Shown: positions 50,495 through 60,245 of the stretch, piece by piece | Layout: every line of letters begins with the position of its first letter | Position numbering within the stretch: the stretch's first letter is position 1 | Source: Pectobacterium atrosepticum | GTDB lineage: Bacteria > Pseudomonadota > Gammaproteobacteria > Enterobacterales > Enterobacteriaceae | Assembly: GCA_019056595.1 (NCBI GenBank) | Contig: CP036163.1 | Location: 2,356,001-2,420,000 of the forward strand | Direction: 5' to 3' | Length of the DNA: 64,000 nucleotides | Made by a program: the position numbers and the translations under genes | The notes under the pieces: model-generated | Seen by the model: only the letters and a program-made list of their open reading frames with translations | Databases searched by the model: none | What the model was told of the DNA's origin: nothing

Positions 50495-51844
50495 ATGCTG
50501 AGTATTTTTAGGCCCGCCGCCCACCAGCCACGCGTGTCGCAAGATCACGTCGATCCCGTCTATCGTCGCCTGCGTTGGCAGATTTTCATGGGGATCTTTT
50601 TTGGCTACGCCGCCTACTATCTGGTACGTAAAAACTTCACACTGGCGATGCCTTATCTGATTGAACAGGGCTTCTCACGTGGTGACCTTGGCTTTGCGCT
50701 GTCCGGTATCTCCATCGCCTACGGCTTTTCCAAATTCATCATGGGATCGATATCCGACCGTTCTAACCCGCGAGTGTTCCTGCCCGCCGGTCTGATTCTG
50801 TCAGCTGCGGTCATGCTGTTCATGGGCTTCGTACCGTGGGCAACGTCAAGCATTGCGATTATGTTCGTCCTACTGTTCCTGTGCGGATGGTTCCAGGGCA
50901 TGGGCTGGCCGCCGTGCGGACGTACTATGGTTCACTGGTGGTCACAGAAAGAACGTGGCAGCATCGTATCTGTATGGAACTGTGCGCATAACGTCGGTGG
51001 TGGGCTTCCCCCTCTGCTGTTCCTGCTGGGTATGGCCTGGTTCAACGACTGGAAAGCGGCGCTCTATATGCCGGCATTCGCCGCCATTCTGGTTGCCATG
51101 ATCGCTTTTGCACTGATGCGTGACACACCGCAATCTTGTGGTCTGCCACCGATTGAAGAGTACAAAAACGATTATCCGGTTGATTACAATGAAAAAGCAG
51201 AAGAAGAGCTGACCGCTAAGCAGATCTTCATGCAGTACGTTTTCCCGAACAAACTGCTGTGGTATATCGCTATCGCCAACGTGTTCGTTTACCTGCTGCG
51301 TTACGGCATCCTCGACTGGTCACCGACTTACCTGAAAGAAGTTAAACACTTCGCACTGGATAAATCGTCCTGGGCGTACTTCCTGTACGAATACGCGGGT
51401 ATTCCGGGCACGCTGCTGTGCGGTTGGATGTCTGATAAGGTGTTCAAAGGTAACCGTGGTGCAACGGGCGTGTTCTTCATGGTACTTGTCACCATCGCCA
51501 CCGTCGTTTACTGGATGAACCCAGCCGGTAATCCGGGTGTGGACATGGCCTGTATGATCATCATCGGCTTCCTGATTTACGGTCCGGTTATGCTTATTGG
51601 TCTACACGCGCTGGAACTGGCACCGAAGAAAGCGGCTGGTACTGCGGCGGGCTTCACCGGCCTGTTCGGCTACCTCGGTGGCTCCGTTGCCGCCAGCGCC
51701 ATCGTCGGCTACACCGTTGACTTCTTCGGTTGGGACGGCGGTTTCATGGTGATGATCGGCGGCAGCATTATGGCTGTGCTTCTGCTGGTTGTTGTTATGC
51801 TGAATGAGAAAAAGCATAAAGCAGAGTTAGCCAATCGCGCCTAA
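50495..51844 (+). CDS. glpT: Glycerol-3-phosphate/phosphate antiporter
   Basis: A 449-residue major facilitator transporter with twelve membrane segments that imports glycerol-3-phosphate in exchange for phosphate; the same protein lets fosfomycin in. Family blocks: [38 protein letters not shown] and the last-third [21 protein letters not shown] 50495 follows TTGGAGATATCT; a TTG four codons earlier is less likely. It is followed by a terminator and then glpQ on the same strand. Confidence 0.96.
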   Translation: MLSIFRPAAHQPRVSQDHVDPVYRRLRWQIFMGIFFGYAAYYLVRKNFTLAMPYLIEQGFSRGDLGFALSGISIAYGFSKFIMGSISDRSNPRVFLPAGLILSAAVMLFMGFVPWATSSIAIMFVLLFLCGWFQGMGWPPCGRTMVHWWSQKERGSIVSVWNCAHNVGGGLPPLLFLLGMAWFNDWKAALYMPAFAAILVAMIAFALMRDTPQSCGLPPIEEYKNDYPVDYNEKAEEELTAKQIFMQYVFPNKLLWYIAIANVFVYLLRYGILDWSPTYLKEVKHFALDKSSWAYFLYEYAGIPGTLLCGWMSDKVFKGNRGATGVFFMVLVTIATVVYWMNPAGNPGVDMACMIIIGFLIYGPVMLIGLHALELAPKKAAGTAAGFTGLFGYLGGSVAASAIVGYTVDFFGWDGGFMVMIGGSIMAVLLLVVVMLNEKKHKAELANRA

Positions 51845-51867
51845 CCCGCTCTTGTAAGCATCCCTCT

Positions 51868-51898
51868 GGCGGCGTCCTGATGACGCCGCCTTTCTCTC
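51868..51898 (+). terminator. Terminator or attenuator between glpT and glpQ
   Basis: GGCGGCGTC (51868-51876), loop CTGAT, GACGCCGCC (51882-51890), then TTTCTCTC. It lies 23 bp after glpT and 22 bp before glpQ, so it may lower glpQ expression relative to glpT. Confidence 0.75.
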
Positions 51899-51919
51899 GA
51901 CAGAAAGAGGTTTGATCGC

Positions 51920-53005
51920 ATGAACGTTACCGTAACATCTCTGATCTCCGCCCTTGCGCTCTCCGTTTCCTTTAGTGTTTCTAGTCACTCGAGTATTTCC
52001 ACTTCATCAACTGACAAAATCGTCATTGCCCACCGCGGTGCCAGTGGCTATCTGCCCGAGCATACGCTTCCGGCGAAGGCGATGGCCTACGCTCAGGGTG
52101 TCGATTATCTGGAACAGGATCTGGTACTCACCAAAGACAACGCGCTTATTGTCCTGCACGATCACTATCTGGATCGCGTTACCGATGTGACAGAGCGTTT
52201 CCCTCAGCGTGCCCGTAAAGATGGACGCTTTTACGCCATCGACTTCACGCTAAAAGAGATCAAGTCGCTGAAATTCACCGAAGGGTTCGACATCAAAGAC
52301 GGCAAGCAGGTACAGAGCTACCCAAACCGTTTCCCGATGTGGAAATCCGACTTCCGTATTCATACTTTTCAGGAAGAGATTGAATTTATTCAGGGTCTGA
52401 ACCACTCAACCGGCAAGAACATTGGCCTCTATCCTGAAATCAAAGCACCGTGGTTTCACCATCAGGAAGGGAAAGATATCGCCCGCGAAACGCTGACGGT
52501 GCTGAAGCAGTATGGCTATACGGAGAAAAGCGATAGGGTCTTCCTGCAATCGTTTGATGTTGCAGAGTTAAAGCGTATCAAAACCGAATTGCAGCCGCAG
52601 ATGAAAATGGATCTGAACCTGATTCAACTGATCGCCTATACCGACTGGAATGAAACCTACGAAAAACAGGCCGATGGGTCGTGGGTGAATTACAACTACG
52701 ATTGGATGCAAAAGCCCGGTGCAATGAAACAGATTGCGACCTATGCAGACGGTATCGGCCCGGACTACCACATGCTCGTTCAGAAAGATTCGACGCCTGA
52801 CAGCATCGCCTTTACCAATATGGTGAAGGAAGCGCATCAACATAAACTTCAGGTGCACCCGTTTACGGCAAGAGCCGACAGGCTACCGACGTACGCCAAA
52901 GATATCGATCAACTCTATGACATTCTCTACCATCAAGCGGACGTTGACGGCCTGTTCACCGATTTTCCCGACAAAGCAGTCGATTTTCTGAAAAAGCCGC
53001 GCTGA
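51920..53005 (+). CDS. glpQ: Periplasmic glycerophosphodiester phosphodiesterase
   Basis: A 361-residue enzyme that hydrolyses glycerophosphodiesters to glycerol-3-phosphate, feeding GlpT. GDPD motifs: IVIAHRGASGYLPEHTL with the first catalytic His, LVLTKDNALIVLHDHYLDR with the second His, and the acidic YPEIKAP. E. coli GlpQ is 358 residues. The N-terminal about 30 residues look like a signal peptide but carry no Lys or Arg in the n-region (MNVTVTSLISALALSVSFSV), an unusual form; cleavage site unclear. Confidence 0.93.
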   Translation: MNVTVTSLISALALSVSFSVSSHSSISTSSTDKIVIAHRGASGYLPEHTLPAKAMAYAQGVDYLEQDLVLTKDNALIVLHDHYLDRVTDVTERFPQRARKDGRFYAIDFTLKEIKSLKFTEGFDIKDGKQVQSYPNRFPMWKSDFRIHTFQEEIEFIQGLNHSTGKNIGLYPEIKAPWFHHQEGKDIARETLTVLKQYGYTEKSDRVFLQSFDVAELKRIKTELQPQMKMDLNLIQLIAYTDWNETYEKQADGSWVNYNYDWMQKPGAMKQIATYADGIGPDYHMLVQKDSTPDSIAFTNMVKEAHQHKLQVHPFTARADRLPTYAKDIDQLYDILYHQADVDGLFTDFPDKAVDFLKKPR

Positions 53006-53184
53006 AGTTCTCATGCTAGTCATTTAAGCATGGATTGAGAGGGAAACACGATGATGAGGCTCCCGTAGGGATGCCTCGCACCGTGGTCACCCTCGGTATC
53101 TCGATCCTTAAACGATCGCTGAAGTTCAGCTTTCCCATCGGGTACAGACGTACCCGATAATACCTCAGTTCGATAATGCACTGC
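53006..53184. other. Intergenic hairpins between glpQ and yigL
   Basis: 179 bp between convergent genes with three hairpins: GAGGCTCCC-GTA-GGGATGCCTC (53056-53077), the palindrome GCTGAAGTTCAGC (53118-53130) and TCGGGTAC/GTACCCGA (53138-53145 with 53150-53157). No T-run follows any of them. They may protect mRNA ends or be a short interspersed repeat. Confidence 0.55.
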
Positions 53185-53985
53185 TTACTTCAGAAACAGT
53201 TCTCGCAGGTAATTCGGCACCGCGCTGTCTGCGTTAGAACCAATCACTTCACGATCCGGCAGTAAATCTTTTAGGCGCTGATGCGCGTTCTCCATGACGC
53301 AGCCTTTTCCGGCCATCGACAGCATTTCGTAGTCGTTCATGCCATCACCAAACGCCACGCACTCTTTGAGCGAGAAGCCGATAATCTTTGCCACTTGTTC
53401 CAGCGCATGGCCTTTAGACACGCCGCCCGCCATCACTTCCAGACAGGTCAGGGTCGAAAAGCTCACATTGACGCGGTCGCCCCAGCGCGCGTTGATCGCT
53501 TCTTCCAGCGGAAGCAGTTGTTCATGCGAATCGCAGGTAAAGAATACTTTGCTAACGCCATCGGTTTCGAGCAGTGCGGGCTCGAACAGCTTGTATTTAA
53601 AGATCGACTCTTTGAAGAAACGTTCTTCTTCCGCACGCGGACGGTTCATAAACCACTCGTCATCACGGTAAACGTGCGTCAGCATATCGGGGTTCGTGTG
53701 TACGACGCTGTAAAGGTCGCGGGCAATGTCCTGATCCAGATTGTGACTGAAAATCAGCTCACCCTGCGAGTTGTGCACACGCGCACCATTCGAGGTAATC
53801 ATAAACGCGCTGATACCGAGATTATCGCGGATCTGCGCGACATCCATGTGGTGCCGTCCGGTAGCGAACACAAAGTGAATCCCTTTCTCCGTCAGCAGCC
53901 TGAGGGTTTCTTTCGCATACGGGGACAGCGAGTGGTCAGGTGACAGCAGTGTGCCATCTAAATCGGAAGCAACGACATGGTACAT
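53185..53985 (-). CDS. yigL: HAD-superfamily sugar/pyridoxal phosphatase YigL
   Basis: A 266-residue Cof-type HAD phosphatase. Motif I SDLDGTLL holds the nucleophile Asp8 and Asp10; motif II is ITSN; motif III/IV is VSKGHAL with FGDGMNDYEML near 210-222. It follows E. coli YigL over its length, including the block FSTLTCLEVMAGGVSKG. YigL dephosphorylates sugar phosphates and pyridoxal phosphate and takes part in the glucose-phosphate stress response. It is followed upstream by pldB, as in E. coli, with a 100-bp gap. Confidence 0.94.
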   Translation of the reverse strand: MYHVVASDLDGTLLSPDHSLSPYAKETLRLLTEKGIHFVFATGRHHMDVAQIRDNLGISAFMITSNGARVHNSQGELIFSHNLDQDIARDLYSVVHTNPDMLTHVYRDDEWFMNRPRAEEERFFKESIFKYKLFEPALLETDGVSKVFFTCDSHEQLLPLEEAINARWGDRVNVSFSTLTCLEVMAGGVSKGHALEQVAKIIGFSLKECVAFGDGMNDYEMLSMAGKGCVMENAHQRLKDLLPDREVIGSNADSAVPNYLRELFLK

Positions 53986-54085
53986 AACGATGAGATCTCA
54001 CTTCTGGTGTATTGGCGGCACGTGCCGCAAAAAATTAACGAGGTTGATGGCAGTATCCGTTGAGCGATGTGCCAACAGTCTAAAA

Positions 54086-55123
54086 TTAATGATAGCGCGC
54101 AAAGTGCGTAAAAATCAGCGCAAATGCCTGAGCGCGGAGACGATCCGTCTCAAAGAGAATTTCATGCCGCGCGCCGTGGATAACCTGCAAAACGCCGTTC
54201 GAATTGGCATCACCGCTCTGCGTCAGTGTCTGGCAAAACACATTCTGACTGCGATTATCCACCACGCGCTCCTCTTCCGCTTGTAGCAGCAGAAGCGGCG
54301 TTGTCACGGCGCTGGCCTGTGTCAGCAGGTACTTCCCCGCCAGTATCGCCTCACGCACCCAGTGGTAAGTAGGGCCGCCTACGCGCAAATCAGGCGAATC
54401 CGCGTAAAATCGAATACTACGCTGGTAGCGTTCGCGGCTGTGCGTCAGCACATTCATTCGATAAGGCAGAGGACGCCACTGTCCCGTGCCTATAGCGTAA
54501 TAATCACGTATCGCTGGGTGACGCTCCGCCCAATCGACGATCCACTCGGCAACGCAATGAGGAAGCGGTAAACGAATGCCAAACATCGGCGCACACAGCG
54601 CCGCCGCATCAAACATCGCAGGTTGACGAACCAAAAGCTGTGCCAGAATCGCGCCGCCCATTGAATGCGCCAGCGCAAACCGACGGGTATATCGCGTAGG
54701 TTCAATGTGCTGCTGGCACAGTGTTTCAGCATCATCGACATAATCACTGAAGCGTTGCACGTGTCCGCGGTGGCCATCTTGCAGCACCCGCCCAGACCGC
54801 CCTTGCCCACGGTGATCCATGATGAGCACATCATAGCCGCGATGAAAGAGGTCATACGCCACTTCGCTATATTTGACGTAACTTTCGATGCGGCCAGAAA
54901 AAACCACGACAATCTTGTCGTGTTGCGGCGCGGTAAAGCGAACAAACCGGATCGGCACATCATCCACACCAGAGAATTCGCCCTCTTCGCGCTGACGCCA
55001 GAAATTCAGTAATTCTCCGGTAGCAAAAGCGGCAAACTGCGCTTCTCGCGTTAACAGATCTGCCGTTAACGATTCAGGTGTTAACCGTTCCGACGTAAAC
55101 AACGTATTGTGGCGTTGAATCAT
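54086..55123 (-). CDS. pldB: Lysophospholipase L2
   Basis: A 345-residue alpha/beta hydrolase that deacylates lysophospholipids at the inner membrane. The nucleophile elbow AHSMGGA (Ser near 150), the motif DHRGQGRSGR, and a late His in GARHEILFE complete the monoacylglycerol-lipase pattern. ATG 55123 (MIQRHNTLF) is preceded by GGAGAGG; a start at 55153 would add ten residues. It resembles E. coli PldB (340). Confidence 0.93.
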   Translation of the reverse strand: MIQRHNTLFTSERLTPESLTADLLTREAQFAAFATGELLNFWRQREEGEFSGVDDVPIRFVRFTAPQHDKIVVVFSGRIESYVKYSEVAYDLFHRGYDVLIMDHRGQGRSGRVLQDGHRGHVQRFSDYVDDAETLCQQHIEPTRYTRRFALAHSMGGAILAQLLVRQPAMFDAAALCAPMFGIRLPLPHCVAEWIVDWAERHPAIRDYYAIGTGQWRPLPYRMNVLTHSRERYQRSIRFYADSPDLRVGGPTYHWVREAILAGKYLLTQASAVTTPLLLLQAEEERVVDNRSQNVFCQTLTQSGDANSNGVLQVIHGARHEILFETDRLRAQAFALIFTHFARYH

Positions 55124-55255
55124 CACACCTCTCCGGTGACACAGGGAAAACAAAGCTAGCGGAAGAACATGACAAGCGGTGGATCACGAGCGTATTGTGA
55201 CATAAAAAACAGACAGACTCTCGTAATACAGAACGTGATTCAGGAGCAGGATTTC

Positions 55256-55876
55256 ATGACATTGGATTGGTGGTTAACCTACTTACTCACAACACTTATT
55301 CTCAGCCTGTCGCCCGGTTCGGGTGCCATCAACACCATGAGTACGGGGATTAGTCACGGCTATCGCGGCGCGGCAGCGTCAATCTGTGGTTTACAAGTCG
55401 GGCTGGCTATTCATATCGTGCTGGTAGGCATTGGGTTGGGTGCGTTGCTTAACCAGTCTGTGCTGGCTTTCGATGTGCTGAAATGGCTGGGCGCGGCTTA
55501 TCTTATTTGGCTAGGGATTCAGCAGTGGCGTGCCGCTGGCGCACTCAACCTTCAGGCACTCGCCAGCGTCATGCCGCGTCGTAAACTCTTTAAACGTGCG
55601 ATACTGGTGAACCTGACCAACCCGAAAAGCATTGTGTTTCTGGCAGCGCTGTTCCCGCAGTTCATTATCCCTCACCAGCCGCAGGCCGCACAGTATCTGG
55701 TGTTGGGTATCACCACCGTTGTTGTCGATATTATCGTGATGATTGGTTACGCTACGCTAGCCACGCGTATCGCCGGGTGGCTGAAAGGCCCACGGCAGAT
55801 GAAGACACTCAACCGGATATTTGGATCGCTGTTCGTGCTGGTCGGCGCGTTACTCGCCACAGCGAGAAAGGCCTGA
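55256..55876 (+). CDS. rhtB: Homoserine/homoserine lactone efflux protein RhtB
   Basis: A 206-residue LysE-family exporter with six membrane segments and the family start [19 protein letters not shown]. It follows E. coli RhtB throughout and has the same length. ATG 55256 sits behind AGGAGCAGG; the longer frame (from 55169) adds 29 residues of no family character. It exports homoserine and homoserine lactone, which may also touch N-acylhomoserine-lactone metabolism in soft-rot bacteria (inference). Confidence 0.94.
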   Translation: MTLDWWLTYLLTTLILSLSPGSGAINTMSTGISHGYRGAAASICGLQVGLAIHIVLVGIGLGALLNQSVLAFDVLKWLGAAYLIWLGIQQWRAAGALNLQALASVMPRRKLFKRAILVNLTNPKSIVFLAALFPQFIIPHQPQAAQYLVLGITTVVVDIIVMIGYATLATRIAGWLKGPRQMKTLNRIFGSLFVLVGALLATARKA

Positions 55877-55946
55877 TGAAGACAGCGCGCCGTGTCGAAT
55901 CACCGCGCGCTTTTGTTTCTCCATCGGAAACGTTCTGAGAGAAAGG

Positions 55947-56570
55947 TTAGCGAGAGAAGATCAGGTGCAAGCCGAAACCGGTAAACAATACGCCCGCCAC
56001 GCCATCCACCCACTTCGCCAGACGCTGATAGCCACGACGCATGGTAGGTAGTGCGAACACTATCGCGACCAGACTGAACCACAACAGCGTTTCAATCGAG
56101 ATCAGCGCAAACAAGCCCCAACGCGCACCGCTGCCGACGCTGTCGCCGACAAACAGTGAAAACACGCTGCCGAAGTAGATCAGCGCTTTTGGGTTCGCCA
56201 GATTCGTCAATAATCCACGCATAAAGGTTTTACCGCGCTGCGGCAATACCACAGCCGTTTCCTGCGTGGTTTCCAACTGTGCTTTACTCCGCGCAGAACG
56301 CAGCATCTGCCAGCCCATCCAGCACAGATACAGTCCGCCACCGACGGTAATTGCCGTATGCAGCCAGGCCATTTTTTGCAACAGCAGGTGCAGTCCCAGC
56401 AGTGCGATAGCCGCCCAGACCACTACGCCCAGAGAAATGCCCAGCACGCCCATCATCGCTTCACGGCGTGAACGGCTAGCCGCAGTTTGTGAAACAAAAA
56501 AGAAATCCGGCCCCGGGCTCATCAGCGCAATAAAATGCACCAGCGCCACCGTCAGAAATAGCATCAACAT
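55947..56570 (-). CDS. rhtC: Threonine efflux protein RhtC
   Basis: A 207-residue LysE-family exporter, convergent with rhtB. The family block IALMSPGPDFFFVSQTA is at about 14-30 and LLTNLANPKALIYFGSVFS in the middle. Matches E. coli RhtC (206). It exports threonine. The gap to the rhtB stop is 70 bp; no clear terminator hairpin is visible there. Confidence 0.94.
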   Translation of the reverse strand: MLMLFLTVALVHFIALMSPGPDFFFVSQTAASRSRREAMMGVLGISLGVVVWAAIALLGLHLLLQKMAWLHTAITVGGGLYLCWMGWQMLRSARSKAQLETTQETAVVLPQRGKTFMRGLLTNLANPKALIYFGSVFSLFVGDSVGSGARWGLFALISIETLLWFSLVAIVFALPTMRRGYQRLAKWVDGVAGVLFTGFGLHLIFSR

Positions 56571-56614
56571 GTTGGTTTTCCTGTTTTTTTAAATGCAATC
56601 AGACAAGACGAGCA

Positions 56615-58441
56615 TCACTCGTCGTCATTATCGACATGATCGCGAATCATGTTCATGAAAGGTGCACCGAAACGTTCGAGTTTGCGGTGTCCTACCCCGT
56701 TGATATTCAGCAGTTCGCCCGCGGTGATCGGCATCAGTTCCGCCATCTCCAGCAGCGTGGCATCACTGAACACCACGTAAGGCGGAATATTGTCTTCGTC
56801 CGCGATGGATTTACGCAGTTTACGCAATTTGGCAAACAGCTTGCGGTCGTAATTTCCGCCGTAAGATTTTTGATTAGCGCGGGGCTTCAGGTTAATCACA
56901 CGCGGCACGGCCAGTTGCAGCGGCATTTCTCCCCGCAATACTGGGCGCGCAGGTTCGGTAAGCTGTACGGCAGAATGCATCGTAATATTCTGGTTCAACA
57001 ACCCCAGATGAATCAGTTGGCGTAGCACGCTGACCCAATGTTCCTGCGATTTATCCTTACCAATGCCATAAACCGGCAATTTGTCATGGCCGAAGTCGCG
57101 AATACGTTGGTTATTCGCACCGCGCAACACCTCGACGATATATCCTATGCCAAAGCGCTGCCCGACCCGATACACGCAGGAGAGCGCCTTTTGCGCCTCA
57201 ACCAGCCCATCGTAACGCTTCGGCGGATCGAGACAAATATCGCAGTTACCGCAGGCCTCTTGGCGCCCTTCACCGAAATAGTTCAGCAGCACCAGACGGC
57301 GGCAGGTCTGCGCCTCGGCAAACGCGCCCATCGCATTGAGCTTATGACGTTCAATATCCAACTGCGGCCCGGCGGGTTTTTCTTCCAGACAGCGACGCAG
57401 CCATGCCATATCCGCCGGATCGTAAAACAGCGCGGCTTCTGCGGCGAGGCCATCACGCCCGGCACGTCCCGTTTCCTGATAGTAGGATTCGATATTGCGC
57501 GGAATATCAAAATGCACTACGAACCGCACGTTAGGCTTGTTGATACCCATACCAAACGCGACAGTCGCTACCACCACCTGAAGATCGTCACGCAGGAACG
57601 CTTCCTGTACCTGTGCGCGTCGTTCATTGTCCAGCCCGGCGTGATAAGCCCCCGCACTCAGCCCACGGGCCTGCAAACGGGCGCTGATATCTTCCACGCG
57701 GGAACGGCTATTACAGTAAATGATGCCGCTTTTTCCGCGCTGCGCCTGCACGAACATCCAGAGCTGATCGAGCGGTTTGAACTTCTCCACCAGCGTGTAG
57801 CGAATATTCGGGCGGTCAAAACTGCTGATCTGGATCAGCGGCGACTGAAGATCCAACAGGCGAACGATATCGTTCCGCGTGGTCTCGTCGGCGGTGGCCG
57901 TCAGTGCAATGAAAGGAAGGTGAGGAAAACGCTGTTTAATCTGCCCCAGCGCTCGGTATTCAGGGCGGAAATCGTGGCCCCATTGGGAAATACAGTGCGC
58001 TTCATCCACCGCGATCAGTGAAATCTGCCAGTGGGCGAGATGATCGAGAAAGCTTTCTGTCGTCAGGCGTTCCGGCGCAATATAAAGCAACTTAATCTGA
58101 CCAGTACGACAGCCCGCCATCACTTCAAACTGCTGTTCACGCGTCTGCGTCGAATTGAGGCAAGCGGCGGAGACACCATAGGCCTGAAGCTGATCAACCT
58201 GATCTTTCATCAGAGAAATCAGCGGGGATACCACCAGCGTCAGCCCGTCCATCACCAGAGCGGGGATTTGGTAGCACAGCGATTTACCGCCGCCTGTCGG
58301 CATGATAACCAGACAATCCTGCCCACTGAGCGTCGCGCTGATAATTTCCTGCTGACCCGGTCGGAATTGCTGGTAGCCGAACGTGTCCCGTAGAACCTGA
58401 ACCGCCAGCGCTTCCTTATTCAATACTTCCGCCGTAGACAC
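56615..58441 (-). CDS. recQ: ATP-dependent DNA helicase RecQ
   Basis: A 608-residue superfamily 2 helicase for recombination repair and fork restart. Walker [17 protein letters not shown] is near 53-68, DEAH in [21 protein letters not shown], motif [12 protein letters not shown], then a zinc-binding Cys cluster ([20 protein letters not shown]), winged helix and C-terminal HRDC domain (about 525-600). The start is GTG 58441 behind GGGGAAGGC. E. coli RecQ has 609 residues. Transcribed toward rhtC, 44 bp away. Confidence 0.96.
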   Translation of the reverse strand: MSTAEVLNKEALAVQVLRDTFGYQQFRPGQQEIISATLSGQDCLVIMPTGGGKSLCYQIPALVMDGLTLVVSPLISLMKDQVDQLQAYGVSAACLNSTQTREQQFEVMAGCRTGQIKLLYIAPERLTTESFLDHLAHWQISLIAVDEAHCISQWGHDFRPEYRALGQIKQRFPHLPFIALTATADETTRNDIVRLLDLQSPLIQISSFDRPNIRYTLVEKFKPLDQLWMFVQAQRGKSGIIYCNSRSRVEDISARLQARGLSAGAYHAGLDNERRAQVQEAFLRDDLQVVVATVAFGMGINKPNVRFVVHFDIPRNIESYYQETGRAGRDGLAAEAALFYDPADMAWLRRCLEEKPAGPQLDIERHKLNAMGAFAEAQTCRRLVLLNYFGEGRQEACGNCDICLDPPKRYDGLVEAQKALSCVYRVGQRFGIGYIVEVLRGANNQRIRDFGHDKLPVYGIGKDKSQEHWVSVLRQLIHLGLLNQNITMHSAVQLTEPARPVLRGEMPLQLAVPRVINLKPRANQKSYGGNYDRKLFAKLRKLRKSIADEDNIPPYVVFSDATLLEMAELMPITAGELLNINGVGHRKLERFGAPFMNMIRDHVDNDDE

Positions 58442-58539
58442 GCCTTCCCCAATTCAATGAAATCAAACAGGCGCTATTTTCAGCGCCGTCGGGTAAAACT
58501 GCAATGGTTAAAAACCGCAATCGCTAAAACACACGTTAG

Positions 58540-59406
58540 TTAGAACATATCGTTCAGCGTCACCCCAACACCGAAGCGGGTCTGACGATGATTGTAATCA
58601 ATCAAGGATTCGCCGTAGCCACTAAAGACCTTGGTGTAGAAGCGGACATGACGCGTCAATGGATAGCTCCAGCCCAGTTCGCCACCGCCGTAACCGCTAT
58701 TCCAGTTATAACGGCCTTCCGCGCTAAACACGCTGTCGCCCCACACATAACCGACGCGTAACCGGTAATGGCCCATGTATTTAATGATATCTGGGTTATC
58801 GTCCTGACTGTCGGAGAAACGCACCCACGGCTTCACATCAACCTGCCAGTTGCCGTTCTGCGCCATCAGACGCATATAAGCACGGTTCCAACTGCGTGAC
58901 GTTGGATCAGAACGGCCGTTAGACTGGTGATTAAAGCCCATTTCCACATCTCGCAGCGTCCAGCCTGCTAATGTGTAGTTGGTTGCCCAGCCCAGGAAGA
59001 CCTGTGGCTCATAGTTGGTTTCACGGAACGGAGAAGACTCGCTTTTATTAGACAGTTGCCACCAAGAACGCTGTGTATAGGACGCACCCAGCAGCGAGTT
59101 ATCACCCAGAATGCCACGCCAGATCGGGAACCCGAGGCTCAACTGATAGTGAACTTCATCTTTACGCGCTTCGTCGCCCCAGTTATAGCTCTGTATCGCC
59201 GTTTTATTGATGTTGCTGGTATAGGTATACAGTAAGTAGTTGCTTTCGTAAGGATAGAGAATAAACGGGGTGTCGTGCTCTTGTAACAGGCTGTCGATAA
59301 TGCTGCCACGTACCGCCGGTTGATTCGGCGCAGGCGCGTTTGTTATATCTTCAGCATGAGCCTGTGCCATCAGTAATGCTGCCAGTACGAGTACTATTTT
59401 ACGCAT
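58540..59406 (-). CDS. pldA: Outer membrane phospholipase A
   Basis: A 288-residue beta-barrel enzyme with a signal peptide cleaved after AHA (about residue 18). The OMPLA active site is complete: MGFNHQSNGRSDPTSRSWNR contains His, Ser and Asn of the catalytic triad. The chain ends in Phe (VTLNDMF), as required for outer membrane insertion. It hydrolyses phospholipids when the outer membrane loses asymmetry. Upstream of recQ, as in E. coli. Confidence 0.96.
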   Translation of the reverse strand: MRKIVLVLAALLMAQAHAEDITNAPAPNQPAVRGSIIDSLLQEHDTPFILYPYESNYLLYTYTSNINKTAIQSYNWGDEARKDEVHYQLSLGFPIWRGILGDNSLLGASYTQRSWWQLSNKSESSPFRETNYEPQVFLGWATNYTLAGWTLRDVEMGFNHQSNGRSDPTSRSWNRAYMRLMAQNGNWQVDVKPWVRFSDSQDDNPDIIKYMGHYRLRVGYVWGDSVFSAEGRYNWNSGYGGGELGWSYPLTRHVRFYTKVFSGYGESLIDYNHRQTRFGVGVTLNDMF

Positions 59407-59657
59407 TCATTTTCTCCGCCATTTTTTTATACGACGTTCGTTTTAACCGACGTTCGTTTAACCAGCTTGTGGTGAGTATTTCCCCATTCAAGCCCGCCAT
59501 TCTACACAGTTCAACGACGTTTGAATTATCGTTCTCCCGTTTCTTAGTCTTTTCTGGAAAGAAACAAAAGCAGCGCATAAAATAAACACTTACATAACTT
59601 AAAAGAATCAACTTAACTACATTTAACGCGTATCTCTTATTTGGGCGGGAAACAACT

Positions 59658-60146
59658 ATGGCTGACATACCATCATTTCAGGGAACCACACTAACCAGAG
59701 ATACCGTGCGCCAGCTCGTTAGCGATATTTTCATTTACAAGATGCCATTCAACATCGAGCTAGGCCTTGAGTTACAGCAGTTTGAAGCCGACAAAGCAGT
59801 CTTGACGTTCGCTCGGCAAGATAAGCTCATCGGCAATGCGGCACAAAAGATTCTGCATGGCGGCGTGATTGCTGCGGGGTTGGACGTTGCCGCTGGATTA
59901 GTCTGCGTTGGCAACACACTGCTGCGCCATGAGACGATCAGCGATCAGGAATTTCATCACCGGCTCGCGCGCATGGGGACCATTGACATGCGGGTGGACT
60001 ATCTACGTCCGGGCTATGGGGAGCGCTTCACCATTACCAGCACGCTGCTGCGCGGTGGTAATAAAATCGCCGTCGCACGCGCCGAATTGCATAACGAGCA
60101 GGGTTCGCATCTGGCCAGCGCCACCGCAACCTATATTGTCGGATAG
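59658..60146 (+). CDS. yigI: Hotdog-fold thioesterase YigI
   Basis: A 162-residue PaaI/YigI-type thioesterase. The hotdog helix block [18 protein letters not shown] is at about 64-81; [13 protein letters not shown] follows. It resembles E. coli YigI, also beside pldA; that protein acts on acyl-CoA thioesters. Divergent from pldA over 251 bp, AT-rich and without other features. Confidence 0.9.
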   Translation: MADIPSFQGTTLTRDTVRQLVSDIFIYKMPFNIELGLELQQFEADKAVLTFARQDKLIGNAAQKILHGGVIAAGLDVAAGLVCVGNTLLRHETISDQEFHHRLARMGTIDMRVDYLRPGYGERFTITSTLLRGGNKIAVARAELHNEQGSHLASATATYIVG

Positions 60147-60245
60147 CATTTATCGTTGGCAAACCGTGTCATGAACACTTTACGTGAAAGCGCTCACAGT
60201 TTTGGGTAGACTTAGCGTTTTCCCGCCGTCCTTATCGAGTTACCC

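Noticed and set aside
57038-58021. 327-codon plus-strand open frame inside recQ
   Set aside because: Antisense to conserved helicase motifs, no ribosome site or recognisable domain.
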